Origin: Brassica napus
Lineage: Eukaryota > Streptophyta > Magnoliopsida > Brassicales > Brassicaceae
NCBI RefSeq assembly: GCF_020379485.1
Contig: NC_063442.1
Location: forward strand, 16,614,009-16,678,008
Direction: 5' to 3'
Length of the DNA: 64,000 nt
Shown here: positions 22,860-34,824 of the stretch, one piece after another
Position numbering within the stretch: position 1 is the stretch's first letter
Layout of the letters: each line of letters starts with the position of its first letter
Position numbers and translations under genes: made by a program
Notes under the pieces: model-generated
Told to the model about the DNA's origin: nothing
The model's database searches: none
Seen by the model: only the letters and a program-made list of their open reading frames with translations

Positions 22860-23060
22860 ACAAGACCAGACAACTTTTAAGAAGTCCAGACGACTTCCAG
22901 GAAGTTCAGACGACTTCCAGGAAGTTCAGACGACTTTGCCAGAAGACTTTTAGGAAGTTCAGACGACTTCCAGACGACTTTACAGGAAGTCCAGACGAAT
23001 TTTAGGAAGTCCAGACGACTTCCAGACGACTTCCAGATGACTTCCAGACGACTAACAAGT
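22860..23060. repeat. Irregular GACGACTT minisatellite, first block
   Basis: Repeats of CCAGACGACTTCCAGGAAGT with variable lengths and some decayed units (GAAGACTTTTAGGAAGT). Followed by a block starting AGATCTGAAAAACCTGCAT that recurs about 638 bp downstream after the second minisatellite. Confidence 0.8.
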
Positions 23061-23110
23061 AAGTCGTCCCAGAAGTTTTCCAGATCTGAAAAACCTGCAT
23101 ATTAAATCCA

Positions 23111-24020
23111 GATCTGAAAAACCTGCATATTCAAAAACGTTCAAATGGCTTAAAAACAGAAAAAATGAGTGGAAGATTAGATAAATCTACCTTTACAGAA
23201 CACACAAAAATACATATCTAAAAATAATAGATCTACCTTTAAATTAGTGGAAGATGAGTACCAAATAATTAAAAACCTGCAAAAAAAAAATAGATTAGTA
23301 ACAAAGACATGAGACAAAATTGAAAAATTCATATAAAGTTTGGTGTTTTCAAGTCAAAGAGATTAGAGTGGGTTTGGAGAGTTTTAGTTTGGGAAAAAAG
23401 TAAGAACTTTATACAACAAGAAGTTACCAAATGAAGAAAAATCAGACATAAGAACTTACCAAAACGCTCAGAAAAATCCAGACGACTTCCTGGAAGTCCA
23501 GACGACTTCCTGGAAGTCCAGACGACTTCCTGGAAGTCCAGACGACTTCCTGGAAGTCCAGACGACTTCCTGGAAGTCCAGACGACTTCCTGAAAGTCCA
23601 GACGACTTCCAGGAAGTCCAGACGACTTCCTGGAAGTCCAGACGACTTTGTCAGAAGACTTCCAAGAAGTCCAGACGACTTCCAGACGACTTACAGGTAA
23701 GTCGTCCCAGAAGTCTTCCAGATCTGAAAAACCTGCACATCAAATCCAGATCTGAAAAACCTGCATATTCAAAAACGTTCAAATGACTTAAAAATAGAAA
23801 AAATGAGTGGAAGATTAGATAAATCTACATTTATAGAACACACAAAAATACATATCTAAAATTAATAGATCTACCTCTAAATTAGTGGAAGATGAGTACC
23901 ATTTGATTAAAAACCTGCAAAAGAGATAGATTAGTAAGAAATACATGAGACAAAACTGAAAAATTCATATAAAGTTTGGTGTTTTCAAGTCAAAGAGATT
24001 AGAGAGAGGTTGGAGAGTTT
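23111..24020. repeat. Direct repeat of about 300 bp inside the MULE
   Basis: GATCTGAAAAACCTGCATAT, AACGTTCAAATG, AAAATGAGTGGAAGATTAG and ATTAGTGGAAGATGAGTACC occur in the same order at about 23111-23380 and 23748-24010. With the minisatellites in front, the whole 640-bp module was duplicated once. Confidence 0.8.
23478..23700. repeat. 20-bp minisatellite (CAGACGACTTCCTGGAAGTC)n
   Basis: At least eight consecutive 20-bp units, nearly identical, then diverged units. Each unit contains the palindrome GACTTCC-T-GGAAGTC, so the array can form many small hairpins. The near-identity suggests recent expansion. Confidence 0.9.
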
Positions 24021-24995
24021 TAGAATGATGAACATTACATTTTTGTTGCAGCCATTTGAGAGGAGGAGAGAGAATGTGTAAATTTTTCTTTATATAGGGA
24101 GACAAAAAATCCAATTAGATTAAATATTTTTGACTCAGACGACTTCCTGGACGACTTACATTTCAGTCGTCTGGTGAAGAAATTAAAACAGACGACTTAC
24201 ATGTAAATCGTCCAGAAGAGTTTAATATTTTTAGCGGGAAATTAAATATTTTTAGCGGGAAACTAAAATAGAAGACTTTCCAGACGACTTACAAGTAAGT
24301 CGTCTGGACGACTGAAATATACGTCGTCCAGGTAAATTATTCAACAGACGACTGAAATATAAGTCATCCACACCCTAAACATAACCCCTAAACTTAATTA
24401 TCTAATTAAACACTTCATAAAACCAAATCAAACTTGAAAAGTGTTTACTATACACAGAAATAAACACATATAGGTGAAAACTAATTTTTGAAAAAAACAT
24501 TTTAGTTTTCCAAAATCTAACCCTAACAATACATACAATACTACAACATATGTTTGCCAAACTCCTAAACCAAAGTATTTCATGATTCACTATTTCCACT
24601 CATATATCTTCAAAACAAATCAATTTTATCATATCTTAATTTATATCAGTTAAAACTGTTTATAATTACTTGATTTTTATTTTTTACGCATCAAAATATT
24701 TTTTTACAAGATTTATAAATTATTTTTAAAATAAACTGGTACCAGACGACTTACACTTCAGTCGTCCAGACGACTTCCAACATCTCAGACGACTTCCAAC
24801 ATCTCAGACGACTCAGACGATTTACTGGGGCTATATTCGTAAAAATGGCTTCTGTTTTTTTTGTTTGGTCACAAGGGGCTGAGCTGTAATTTTACTAGGC
24901 TTTTAGGTTAGTTTTGCATTTGATTCAAGTTTGGGTATAGGTTTGGAATTAAAATCAAGTTGTGGGTTAGTTTTGGCAAAAATCCCAAGAAAGAA

Positions 24996-25487
24996 CTCTA
25001 TAAATAAGATGACAAGTAGCATGAGAGTCTTTCACTATTTTTTGGAGTTCGTCAAATGAGATATTTTTGTGAAAGTGTTTGTGAACTGAGGCTCTTTAGA
25101 TTAATTTGAAAATTAAGAATTGTTTTGTCAATATTTCTTTGGTGTATTCAATCATTCTGTAATTTATTTTCTAAATAACATTTTTTATTTTTAAAAATAT
25201 GATTAAAAAACTTTTTTTAGAGATTTCTAATTTAATTTATTTAGTTATGTAAATTAGATAAATTTCTAAAATATTAAATTAGAATATTTTTTTTTTATAA
25301 CTCTTGTGTGATCCCAAAAACTTTCTAGACCGAAATACTAATCATCAAAAACCCCATACAAATCCGGGTTTTCTTTCTACTTAAGCAGTGTATGGGTGAT
25401 CAAGAGCAATCAAAACTATGGCGGAAGCTACAGCTGGAATCCTTTACTACTAGGCTAATATCACTTGGTTTATAAATACCAGACGAA
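24996..25487. other. AT-rich spacer, no gene seen
   Basis: No coding or repeat signal is recognised between the MULE and the next inverted-repeat element. Confidence 0.4.
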
Positions 25488-25744
25488 GGGTATGAATGGT
25501 GACCAGGGAACGGCGAAGAATAATGTATTTCCTAACGTTCCTAAAAAAAATCACCATTCACAAGGAATAATAATTTTCTCTGATTCCCTTTCATTTCTTT
25601 TTTTTTGTAGAGAATTAAAAAACAAAATTATTCATTGTTAAAATTGATAAGGAACAACCATTCCTTTTCATTCCTGCTATTTTATTCCCGAATATTTTTT
25701 TTTATGCGTTCATTTTGTTTTCTAAATGGTCACCGATCAGATCC
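25488..25744. mobile_element. 257-bp inverted-repeat MITE (GGTGACCA family)
   Basis: The ends are GGGTATGAATGGTGACC and, inverted, GGATCTGATCGGTGACC, giving a terminal repeat of about 18 bp. The flanking GAA on both sides could be a 3-bp target duplication. A second copy of the family, in reverse orientation, is split into three pieces at 36620-43831 and matches it along its length. Class not resolved; a PIF/Harbinger relative is possible. Confidence 0.75.
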
Positions 25745-26042
25745 GAATATTATCTTAAATTGCAGGTAAAACTTATGGCTTTTCTAAAGCGTGGGTTTCT
25801 CCATCTCAAAAAGCTAATAACTAATTGAAAGAGTAAAAACGGTAACTTGTGTAGCAAATCACAGATGTACTTTCATTATTTATAAATAACACTGTTGATA
25901 GTGGGGTTCATTGTTCATCGTAGCTTGTGATACAAAATTGACATAAACAAAAATATTTAAATAAAATAGAAAAATGTATTACACAGTTCACGCAGACACG
26001 CCTCCAACGACGAAGATGACTTTCACATTTCTCTTAAACCAG

Positions 26043-27416
26043 CTAAGAAGCCTGACCCGGACCCGGACCCGGACCCGTATCTGTTTTGGTTCTGTACTGT
26101 TCTTCTACACCAGGAACAACCATACCTGGGTGATGATAGTACATCTGCACCGGACCGGGTGTTTTCATACCATAATAAGCCGTCCGGTTAACTCCATCAG
26201 TTGCCGTCATAACCGGCGTACCCGTTTCACCATATGCTTGACCCAGACCAGGACCAGGAATCTGATGAGGTTGGTGATGGTATACCATCGGTACATGCTG
26301 GTATTGTGGAAGATACTGACCCTGCATTAGAACCGGTTGAACCAAATGATTACCCGGTTGAACCATATGATTACCCTGTTGAACCATATAAACCGGTGAC
26401 TGGTAATGAAACTGTGGGCCAGGGGCGGCGTATTGCCATTGCGAGTTAACCGGAATATTACTCTGTTGAATTACTTGCTCCGGTTGAGGATCGGCTTTTG
26501 GAGTCAAAACCGTTTCAGGACTTTCCGGTTTAACTTTAACCGGTGGAAGTTCCGGTGTAGATGACGTGATCACAGGAGCCGAAGAGGTTGAACCATACGG
26601 CGAAGGAACATCACGACGAGGCGAACCAGGATCCGAAAGCGTCGAGACTTCTCGTCGGATCTTAGCTCTCGGATCACGATCGTGCGGCGGAGCAGTCTCG
26701 TCGAAATGATCCAACCCGAAGAGGTAATCAGGAACTTCGGAGACGATCGAGGATACTTCAGACCTGACGCGCTCGAAACCTTTGGCGGAACCACCGTTCG
26801 ATGCGGCGGAGGAGCCGTGATTGAGAGCGTCGAGGAACCATTGCTCTCGATTGACGGAGCTATCGAGGAGAGAGCTGATGCTGCTTGCTCGACTATCGTT
26901 CTCGTCTTCTTCTCCGGCGATGGTTTTGGCGAAGAGGAAGAGACGGAGACGAGAGGAGCGTGGGTTTTGGTTCAGTGCGACGCGGTCGTATTCTTCCATC
27001 ATGTTCTCTACATCCTCGTCCGTTGATACGGAGATCAACGCGTCAAGATCCTCGTTTGGTAGCTGGTACTTCACGCTCATGTTGCCTTTACCTAAAATTT
27101 TAAACCGAAAAACTCAAAATCCTTAACCGGTTTCGAAAATCAATCTGAACCGGTTCCGATTTAATCGCGAACGAACCATTTGCTTACCGGAGAGTTTAGC
27201 AAGTTTAGTGAGGAGAGAGGTGAAAGTAGTGTGACGATGAACGGCGACCATACGATTGTCACCCCCGACGTAACAGAGCTGGTTATCCGGCGGACGAGGC
27301 AAGATCCTTCCTCCAAAAGTGCACATGAACCGTACACGTGGCTGGTTATCGTACTCCGATCTCGGCGATGACGCCATTGAGTCGTTGTCCATCTCCGGCG
27401 GAAGGACCGAAGCCAT
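26043..27416 (-). CDS. PB1-domain (octicosapeptide/Phox/Bem1p) protein
   Basis: Two exons, 27188-27416 and 26043-27091, joined G|GT in frame to 425 codons. The PB1 domain is about residues 27-125 and crosses the intron: VRFMCTFGGRILPRP, LTKLAKLSGKGNMSVKYQLP, then the acidic NEDLDALISVSTDEDVENMMEEYD (an OPCA-like acidic motif) and LRLFLFAK. The rest is low complexity: a Ser/Pro-rich middle and a Gln/Pro/His/Tyr-rich C-terminus with repeated HMVQPGN and a Gly-Pro tail. PB1 domains pair with other PB1 domains; the role of this plant subfamily is not well defined. Position between 4CL-like and ENT genes matches At4g05150, although the transposons now separate it from ENT by 29 kb. The start follows an ATG in good context (GCCATGG-like, minus strand). 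Confidence 0.92.
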
Positions 27417-27630
27417 TTTTCTGCTCTCTCTTTGTTCTCTTTGTCGCCGGGGATTTTGTTAGTTTTGAGACTTTATTTTGGATTCGTACAATTATTAAAA
27501 GGTGATTGGTCGGGAATAATATAGGTTAGAGAGACGGGACCGTCATGGACCGCATAATCACAGCACGACTATTTCGGATGGTTAAGATCAATGTTACCAT
27601 CTTTTATATAGATACCGGATCTGGTTCGAG

Positions 27631-27725
27631 ATCCAAACTAATTTCCATGATCGGTAAGAATTATATATTCTTGTCATTCAAAACATCTATAAGAATCCAA
27701 ACTAATTTCCATGATCGGTAAAAAT
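27631..27725. repeat. 31-bp direct repeat upstream of the PB1 gene
   Basis: ATCCAAACTAATTTCCATGA plus TCGGTAA occurs at 27631-27661 and again at 27695-27725, 64 bp apart, with one mismatch. A small tandem duplication. Confidence 0.85.
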
Positions 27726-27785
27726 TCAAAGATTTTTTTTTTTTAATTTTAAGTTAAGAAACTAAGAAGATCCATGATCCGATAG

Positions 27786-28220
27786 TCACCTCGGGGGAAC
27801 TGAATTAACATAAACCATAGCAGATGGCGAAATCCTAGCATCTTGTGCCAGCTCGTCCGCCAGAGTATTTTGCGCCTTTAAAATATGTTGGATAGTAAAG
27901 TTGGGAAAAAATTCCTTACATTGCAGAAACTCTTCCATATGTATAGTGAACGCCGGCCATTCTATCGGTGTAGACATCATCTTCACCAATTGAAAACAGT
28001 CGAATGCAAACACCACTTCTGAAATTTATAGGATCTTCATGCACTCCATCGTCCATATCAAAACTTCACTTTCAACATGTAAAGGGATAGACTCATGCGA
28101 ATAGACATTGCACCCATCATCGTATCAGTGGATCCATTTTTTTCTATAGACTCATCCTTGTCCCGTATAAGGATCATGTTTCTTCCATGCTCCATCAATA
28201 TAACACTTGTCGGCACCATG
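27786..28220 (-). pseudogene. LINE-type RNase H (RVT_3) domain remnant
   Basis: The minus-strand reading gives CYIDGAWKKHDPYTGQG, then SIPLHVESEVLIW and VVFAFDCFQLVKMM..., then NFTIQHILKAQNTLADELAQDA. This is the RNase H-like domain that ends many plant LINE polyproteins and is also seen as single genes. Several stops and at least one frame change interrupt the upstream half; only the last 76 codons are open. It is a decayed fragment, not a gene. Confidence 0.75.
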
Positions 28221-28318
28221 TAGAAGAGCTTTCTCTACAATATATAGAGGTTCATGATAAAATCATATATTCTTATCATTAAGATTTTGAGAATCCCAAA
28301 TTAGAAAAATGTATATTA

Positions 28319-28697
28319 AAGTCTGATTGGTTGCATCTGTAGGATTTTATGTTGTAGCTGTAAAATTTTAGTTGTGAATTTTTCAAATAAAGCATGATTA
28401 GTTAACGTTGGTGATGATTGGTTGGACTGTAGCAAGTCACTTTAGCTTTAATTTTTATTTACAGTCATAAAAACCACAAATCATGCTTTATATTAGTTGT
28501 TAAAGCTACAACTAAAAAATTAAAGCTACAGCCAAAAAAAAAAAAAAACTAGCTATAAAAGTCTTATTTTCTAAAGCCTCATCATTTTGGCTCTAGGAAA
28601 TTTTAAACCTACATCTCTTAAAGCTAAATCAAAAAATCTTACACACTAAATTCTAAAGTAATTTTTTTTACAGTTACAGCTCAACCAATCACCCCCA
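28319..28697. mobile_element. Tourist-like MITE (PIF/Harbinger type), 379 bp
   Basis: Flanked by TTA on both sides (28316-28318 and 28698-28700). The ends are AAGTCTGATTGGTTG and, inverted, TGGGGGTGATTGGTTGAGC. Inside, short blocks such as AGCATGATT and AAAGCTACAAC recur inverted, so the element folds back on itself. No coding capacity. Confidence 0.7.
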
Positions 28698-29260
28698 TTA
28701 TACATTTATATTAAAATTAAACTTATTATTAATATTAAAATTAATACTAAAAATACTAATATTTGAAAATTAAAATAAAATTTAGAAGTTAATTAGTTAT
28801 TGTAGAAATTACAAAATGATTATGATGTAAATTAATATATGTAATTTTTATTTATATATGCATGTGAAACTTTTTTATTTATATACCATATATATGTATA
28901 CCTATTTTTAATAGTATTTGTAACATATACACATTTTTAATAGTATTTGTAACATTTTGTGGATTATATATGTAAGAAATATATTATGAAGTTTATAATA
29001 AGGCGTACATATTTTATAGAAAGGAGAAAAAAAAACATTTTCCAAAGCAGTTGAAAAAATGTTCAAGAAAATTAGCTTTCCACAGCCAGAAAATAAAAGA
29101 AACAATAGACATGATTGTGAGATTTAAAAAATTAACCAAAGCTTGATTGTTTTTAATTAGTGATGTGGAGATAATTAAAGATGTCAACAGTAATCACATC
29201 TTTCTCCAATCAACCTCTTAATATTTTGATGGTTGACAAAAAAATCGTGTTGGAAGTGTG

Positions 29261-29736
29261 TGTTGGACCCAATTTCGGTTAATATGTAAATGGGCCACGA
29301 TCAACTAAATGGGCCGCGAAGAGTTAAAGTCCGCAGCAAGCACTCGAGCTCCAAAAGGAGACTTCGAAGATCCAGAGATCGCGGAACGATTGCTGAGATC
29401 GCGGAGCAGTTGCGAATATCACGAGAGCAGCATGCTATAAGAGGAGGTGGATGCATAAGGAAGAGGACACGTTAAAAACCCTAGGGAGAGGTACACCCAC
29501 ACTTCGACCTTGTTTTCATCGACCATTAGATCTTTTCCTTGAACGATCTGATTGTAACATTCGATCTGGTTTTACTCATTGTATTCAATCTCATTCATCA
29601 ATAAAAGTCTATTTTTGCCTACCGGAAACTGATTATACCGTTGTGTTCTAAAGATATTGTTGCCTACATCATTTATCTTCTCCTGATTAAACTTCCGATT
29701 AATACCAAATTCGTAGTGTAGATTTTAGGATCTGCA
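29261..29736. mobile_element. Probable solo LTR of a retrotransposon, 476 bp
   Basis: Starts TGTTGGACCC and ends GATCTGCA, flanked by GTGTG on both sides (29256-29260 and 29737-29741), as expected for a 5-bp retrotransposon target duplication. It is GC-richer than its surroundings and has TAAATGGGCC motifs near the start and an AATAAAAG polyadenylation-like signal near 29600. No internal retrotransposon sequence is next to it. The short open frames inside show no known domain. The GTGTG flank is simple sequence, so some doubt remains. Confidence 0.55.
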
Positions 29737-30066
29737 GTGTGCATTATATATTGTGAAGCTTTGAAAATATAGATTTTTTTTTGGTGAATGAACAATTAGC
29801 ATAGAACAACAGTTTTGGTGTGAAGTGTGTCATAAGGATTAAACAAATCTTCTAAAAATTGTTTGATTTTTATTTTTTCTTTTGCTTATATATATATTTA
29901 ATTAAAAGAGTTTAGTAAGATGAAAAAAATTAAATATTAAAAAAAAACTAGAAAATAGGATAGATAACAAGAAATAAAATTGTAACGAGTGTGTAAAGAA
30001 CATTAAGCGACACTACTTTTCTTTTTCAAGTATCTTAGCCAATCGTTGACAATCAGATTACAAAAG

Positions 30067-30689
30067 TGTGAGTGTTTGTCGTGTTTCATTGGGTCTGGGC
30101 TGGAGCTGGGCTGATTTAGTTAAGCTCATTAGCTGAAGGCGTCGTTGACTCGAGCAGAAGCAGACTGGACTTGAGCTGGACCATTTTTGGCATCTGAAAA
30201 GAAGACGGACCCATGAGCGATACGGCGCAGTATCGATTAATGAAAATATTTATATCTTCATCTCCCTCGCGAAACAGGGGATGATCATTACATTTTGTTA
30301 TGCTAACAGAATAGAGAGAGAATCAAGAGCGAAAGAGAGTCTTATCTCGGCGAAGATCGCGACGGAGACGGCGGAGAGATGATCGTAATTGAGCCACTTG
30401 AGAATCTGATTTCTGGTGGTGTATTTCAGAGGTAGTCTCTATACGATCTACTTGGTGTGATCCTTGATTGATTGTAGTAGAGGTACCAAGACTGTGTATT
30501 GATTCTGATGATCTAGTGAGCAGTTGAGAGCACTGATCTGTTCCCGGACAGTAGGAAACGAAGTCGGGGTGAACAAAACTTTGTGTTGATTACGTTTTTT
30601 TGTTTTCGTATAATCTGCAAACAAACAAGAGCAAGCCAAGATCAATATCAAACAATCTCATCGAATTAAATCATGAATAAACACTAACA
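30067..30689 (+). repeat. Copia 5' LTR
   Basis: Begins TGTGAGTGTTTGTCG and ends CACTAACA. It shares the blocks GGGTCTGGGCTGGAGC, AGCAGAAGCAGACTGG and TATCTTCATCTCCCTCGCG with the 3' LTR. Confidence 0.95.
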
Positions 30690-30691
30690 AG

Positions 30692-30703
30692 TGGTATCAG
30701 AGC
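30692..30703 (+). promoter_or_regulatory. Primer-binding site (initiator tRNA-Met)
   Basis: TGGTATCAGAGC, two bases after the 5' LTR, is the standard Copia primer-binding site complementary to the 3' end of initiator methionine tRNA. Confidence 0.95.
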
Positions 30704-30807
30704 ACAAGGTTATTGTGCAGGAGCTTATTGCGAGTGATCATGATCTAAGGCGCTAAAGATCCTATGTGTTTTGTGGATCTGTGTGTTGGATCGAGCTCGG
30801 ATCTTGA

Positions 30808-33800
30808 TGGAGTCGGTTACGAGGTTTGAGATGGAGAACTTGGATGGTAAAGGAGACTTTGGGATGTGAAAATTCAAAATGCTGATGCAACTTGAATTGC
30901 ATGGACTAGGAAAAGTACTGCAAGGTGAATCTGGTGAAGTATCATTGGTGAAAGATGATGATGATTTGAAGCTGCGAGCTAAGGAAGATCCAGATCCTAA
31001 AGCTAAAGAGAAAGACACTAGAGCAAGGAATCTGATATGCTCAAGTCTTACTAATATCATGCTGAAGAAAGTAACGAAGAAACATACTGCAATGGAAGTC
31101 TAGAAAGCATTAGATTCTGATAATCAAACAAAGACATTGCCAAACAGAATCTATCTAAAGCAAAGCTTCGCGAGTTTCAAAATGTCTGAGCAGAAAACGA
31201 TTGAAGAGAACTTGGATGTTTTTCTAAAGCTAGTTGATGATTTGGTGAGTCTTAACATCATGGTGTCTGATGAAGACCAAGCTATTCAAGTGATATCTAG
31301 TTTATCACCTTAGTATGATTATCTGGTACACACGTTGAAGTATGGAAACGGTAAAGAGACCTTGACTCTAAAAGAAGTTACTACGTCTGCTTACTTTAAG
31401 GAAGCTGAGTTAAAATAGAAGGGACCTACAGGAAAATCAAGGTCGGGAGCTGAAGGACTTGTTGTTTCTAGAGGAAGAAATTATAAGCGTCAAAATTGTA
31501 ACTAGAGAAGAGGCAGAAGTAAGAGCAGAGACAACATATTCAAGAAGAACTCTAGATCACAGACAGCAGCCAAACCAAGAGACTTGTTCTGTGGAAGAAA
31601 AGGTCATTTCAAAAGGGATTGTCCCGAGAGAAAGGAAGGAAACAAACAGCAAACAGCCAATGTTGTTGAGAACAAGGAACTTCTTAATAGCAAGCGTACA
31701 TGATACACGTGATCAATGAGTTCTTGATTTTGGTTGTAGCTTTCACATAACACCAGATAAAGAAGTTCTATTTGACTTTAAAGGAGTTGATGTAGGAAAG
31801 GTGTTAATGGGAAACAATACCTACAATGAAGTGAAGGGAATTGGGAAGCTAAGGATTATGAATCGAGACAGAACAGAAGTGATCTTGGCTGGCGTTTGCT
31901 ACATGCCATCAATGGGCAGAAATCTAATCTCCTTTGGACAATTGGAGAAGAGTGGGTGTAGTTATGAAGGATCTGGATTCAATGTTACATTCTTTAAAGA
32001 AGGAAAGTGTGTGATCCCAGGAACTTATACAGAAGGTTTGTATTTCTTAAAGGGAAGTGTTCAGAAAGGAGTTGTTGCTGTTGCTAAACCAGAAGTATAC
32101 AACAAAAAGATGACATTCAAGATTGGGACACATGGGACTTAAGTGCATGGATGAGTTAGTCAAAGGATACCATCTTGATGGTAAAGAAGTTCACACACTT
32201 GAATTTTGTGAGGATTGTGTTCTCGAAACAGCACAGAAACAAAATTTTCAAGAAGGAAAACACACTTCCAAATAGGCTTTAGAGTACATTCATTCGGATT
32301 TATGGAGATCTCCTGGTGTGGAGGAGAGCCTTGCAGGAAGTAAATACTTCATCATGTTCATTGATGATTATTCAAGAAAACTATGGATTAATTTTCTAAA
32401 GTCTAAAGATGAAGCATTTCAGACTTTCAAGGAATGGAAACAACATGTTGAGAATCAAACCGAGAAGCATGTGAAGTGTCTTAGAACTGATAATGGTTTG
32501 GAATTCTGTAACAAGGCGTTTGATGATTTGTGGAAGAGTTCTGGGATCAAACGACACAAGACATGTGCTTACACTCCTCAGCAGAATGAAGTGGCTGAGA
32601 GAATGAATAGAACGATTATGAACAAGGTTCGAAGCATGTTAGCTGAGACAGGGTTTAGAAAACAGTTTTGGGCAGAGACAACTTTAACTGCAGTGTGATC
32701 AACCGTTCTCTTATGTTGTCATTGGTTTTCAAGATTATAGAAGAAGTCTGGTCTGGAAGAAAGGTCACACTTGATCATCTTCGAAGGTTTGGATGTGAAG
32801 CGTTTGTTCATGTTGTACAAGACAAAATGAGTCCTAGAGCTGCTAAAGGCTACTTCTTAGGATATCCTCAGGGTGTAAAAGGTTACAGAGTTTGGATTTC
32901 TGAGGATGAAAAATATATTATCAGCAGAAATGTTGTGTTCCACGAGGATAAGATGTTTAAAGATACTGTAGAAAATGATCTTAAGGAATCTAAAAAGACT
33001 AAGAAGGGAAAGAGGGTTTCATTCAGTTTTGATAAGACTTTTGAGAATTCATGATTAGGTGGAGTGTTATCTGATGAACATAATGAATCTTCAAACTCAT
33101 GATCATAGGAATCATATAGCTCTGAGTCTAAAGTGGCTGAATAGAATGACACAGAAGAAGCTCAAGAAGGACCGTATACAGAAAGCCTAAGTGACTAAGT
33201 CTTGGCTTGAGATAGAGCTAAAGAGTTATAAGAAACCATAAATGTATGAGGACGGAGGTGATTATGTTGTTGCTTATGCGTTGCTGTGTGCTCAAGATGT
33301 GGAAATAAAAGAACCAAAGATTGTGGCTGAAGGGATGAGAAGCAAGTATTGGAAATACAGGAAGCTAGCTATGAAGGAAGAGATTGATTCTTTGGCTAAG
33401 AACATATGTGGCTAGTTGTTGATAAATCAGGAAGGAATAAGATTGTTGGTTGTAAGTGAATTTTCAAGTACAAAGAAGGCATTCCAAGAGTGTAACCACC
33501 AAGGTTTAAAGTACGGCTTGTTGCTAAAGGATTCACTCAGATAGAGGGTATTGACTACAACGAAATCTTCTCTCCAGTGGTTAAACATGTCTCGATTCAT
33601 CTTTTGTTATCTGTGGTGGTTAACTTTGACATGGAACTTGAAAAGTTAAATGTAAAGACAACTTCTGCTTCATGGTATTCTAGATGAGAAAATTTATATG
33701 AATCAGCCTGAAGGGTTTATTGAGAAAGGAGACGAGTCTAAAGTGTGTCTACTTAAGAAATTGTTGTACGGTTTGAAGCAGTCTCCAAGACAGTGGAATC

Positions 33801-34824
33801 AATGGTTTGATGAGTTCATGAAAGGACATGGCTATAGTCAGAGTGTTCATGTTCCATGTGTGTATTTTAAAGGAAAAACGTTGGAGGAAAAGTTTTCTTA
33901 CTGCTCTACGTGGATGATATGCTAATAGCTTCTAAAAAATGAGAAAGATTCATAAATTGAAAGAAGTCAGAATTTGAGATGAAAGACTTGGGAAAGACTA
34001 CTCACATCTTAGGAATGGATATCATATGTGACAGAAAGACATGAATTTTAAAGCTCTCACAGGAGGAATACTTGAGACAAGTATTGAAGAACTCTAATAT
34101 GGAAGGAGCTAAACCAGTTGTTACCCCGGTTAGATCTTAGCATAATTTGAGAAGATTAACTAAAGCAGAGATCAAGGAGGAAGCTAACTACACGGACAAG
34201 ATTCCCTATGTTAGTGCAGTTGGAAGTCTAATGTATGCTATGTTTGGATCTCCACCTGATTTGGGATTTTCGATTTGTCTGATCAACATATACATGTCTC
34301 AACTAAAAAGAGCTCATTGGGATGCTGTCAGATAAGTTTTCAAATATCCAACAAGAGCATTGGATGTTTATTTGACGTTCAAGAAACAGGGTGAGTTTGA
34401 GTGAGTTGGATCGCAGAAGATCAGTTTCAGCTTATATTTTACAAGTTGGAGGAAACACTGTCAGTTGACGAGCCACACTGCAGTTGTATTGTCAACAACA
34501 GAAGCTGAGTATATGGCTCTCATTGAAGCAGCTAAGGAGAGTAAATGGTTAATGATGATTTGCGGTGAATTGGGTTTCAATTTCAAAAGCTACAAGTTGT
34601 ACTGTAAAGCGCAGAGTGCAATATGCCTAGTTAACAATGCAGTTCATCATGGCAGAACAAAGCATATGGATTTTAAATACCATTTTATCAGAGACAAAGT
34701 GACCGAGGGTTTCGTAAACCTAATCATGGTGCACATTACTCTAAATGATGCAGATTTTTTAACAAAGTGTTTACCTTGTCCGGCATTTCAAAGAGGCCTT
34801 GAGATGTCCAAGATCCACGTTTGA
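30808..34824 (+). pseudogene. Decayed Copia gag-pol
   Basis: Reading through stops and frame changes, the order is: gag from ATG 30808; a CCHC-like knuckle at 31579-31628 (FCGRKGHFKRDC, whose first Cys seems replaced); protease near 31720-31760, where the catalytic motif reads DFG instead of DSG; GAG-pre-integrase near 32020-32280; integrase core 32281-32700 with its three acidic positions (HSDLW, RTDNG, QNEVAERMNR); reverse transcriptase about 33400-34020 with YVDDM near 33908-33922; RNase H-like end 34440-34822 (STTEAEYMAL, GRTKHMDF). Stops at 30868 and several later sites fit TGG to TAG/TGA or CAG to TAG changes. Frames shift near 32130, 32690 and 33900. Not functional. Confidence 0.92.

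Larger units (their letters stand above)
20936..24986. mobile_element. 4.05-kb Mutator-like element made of GACGACTT repeats
   Basis: Flanked by a perfect 9-bp target-site duplication AAGAAAGAA (20927-20935 and 24987-24995). The ends are GGGATTTTTGC and its inverse, and the terminal inverted repeat continues imperfectly for about 80 bp (shared CAAAACTAACCT block). Inside, the motif AGACGACTTAC / GTAAGTCGTCT recurs dozens of times in both orientations, a long hairpin occupies 21536-22321, and two tandem minisatellites lie at 22860-23060 and 23478-23700. No transposase frame was found. The gene-free content and 9-bp duplication indicate a non-autonomous MULE. Confidence 0.9.

Noticed and set aside
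23478..23700. Regularly spaced short repeats resembling a CRISPR array
   Set aside because: The repeats are directly adjacent 20-bp units without unique spacers, inside a plant MULE with both ends identified.
26682..27126. Several plus-strand frames over the PB1 gene
   Set aside because: Antisense shadows of a GC-rich exon; the minus-strand frame has the domain and the intron.
29290..29475. Basic Arg/Ser-rich 61-codon frame
   Set aside because: Lies inside the probable solo LTR and shows no domain; GC-rich LTR sequence gives such frames by chance.
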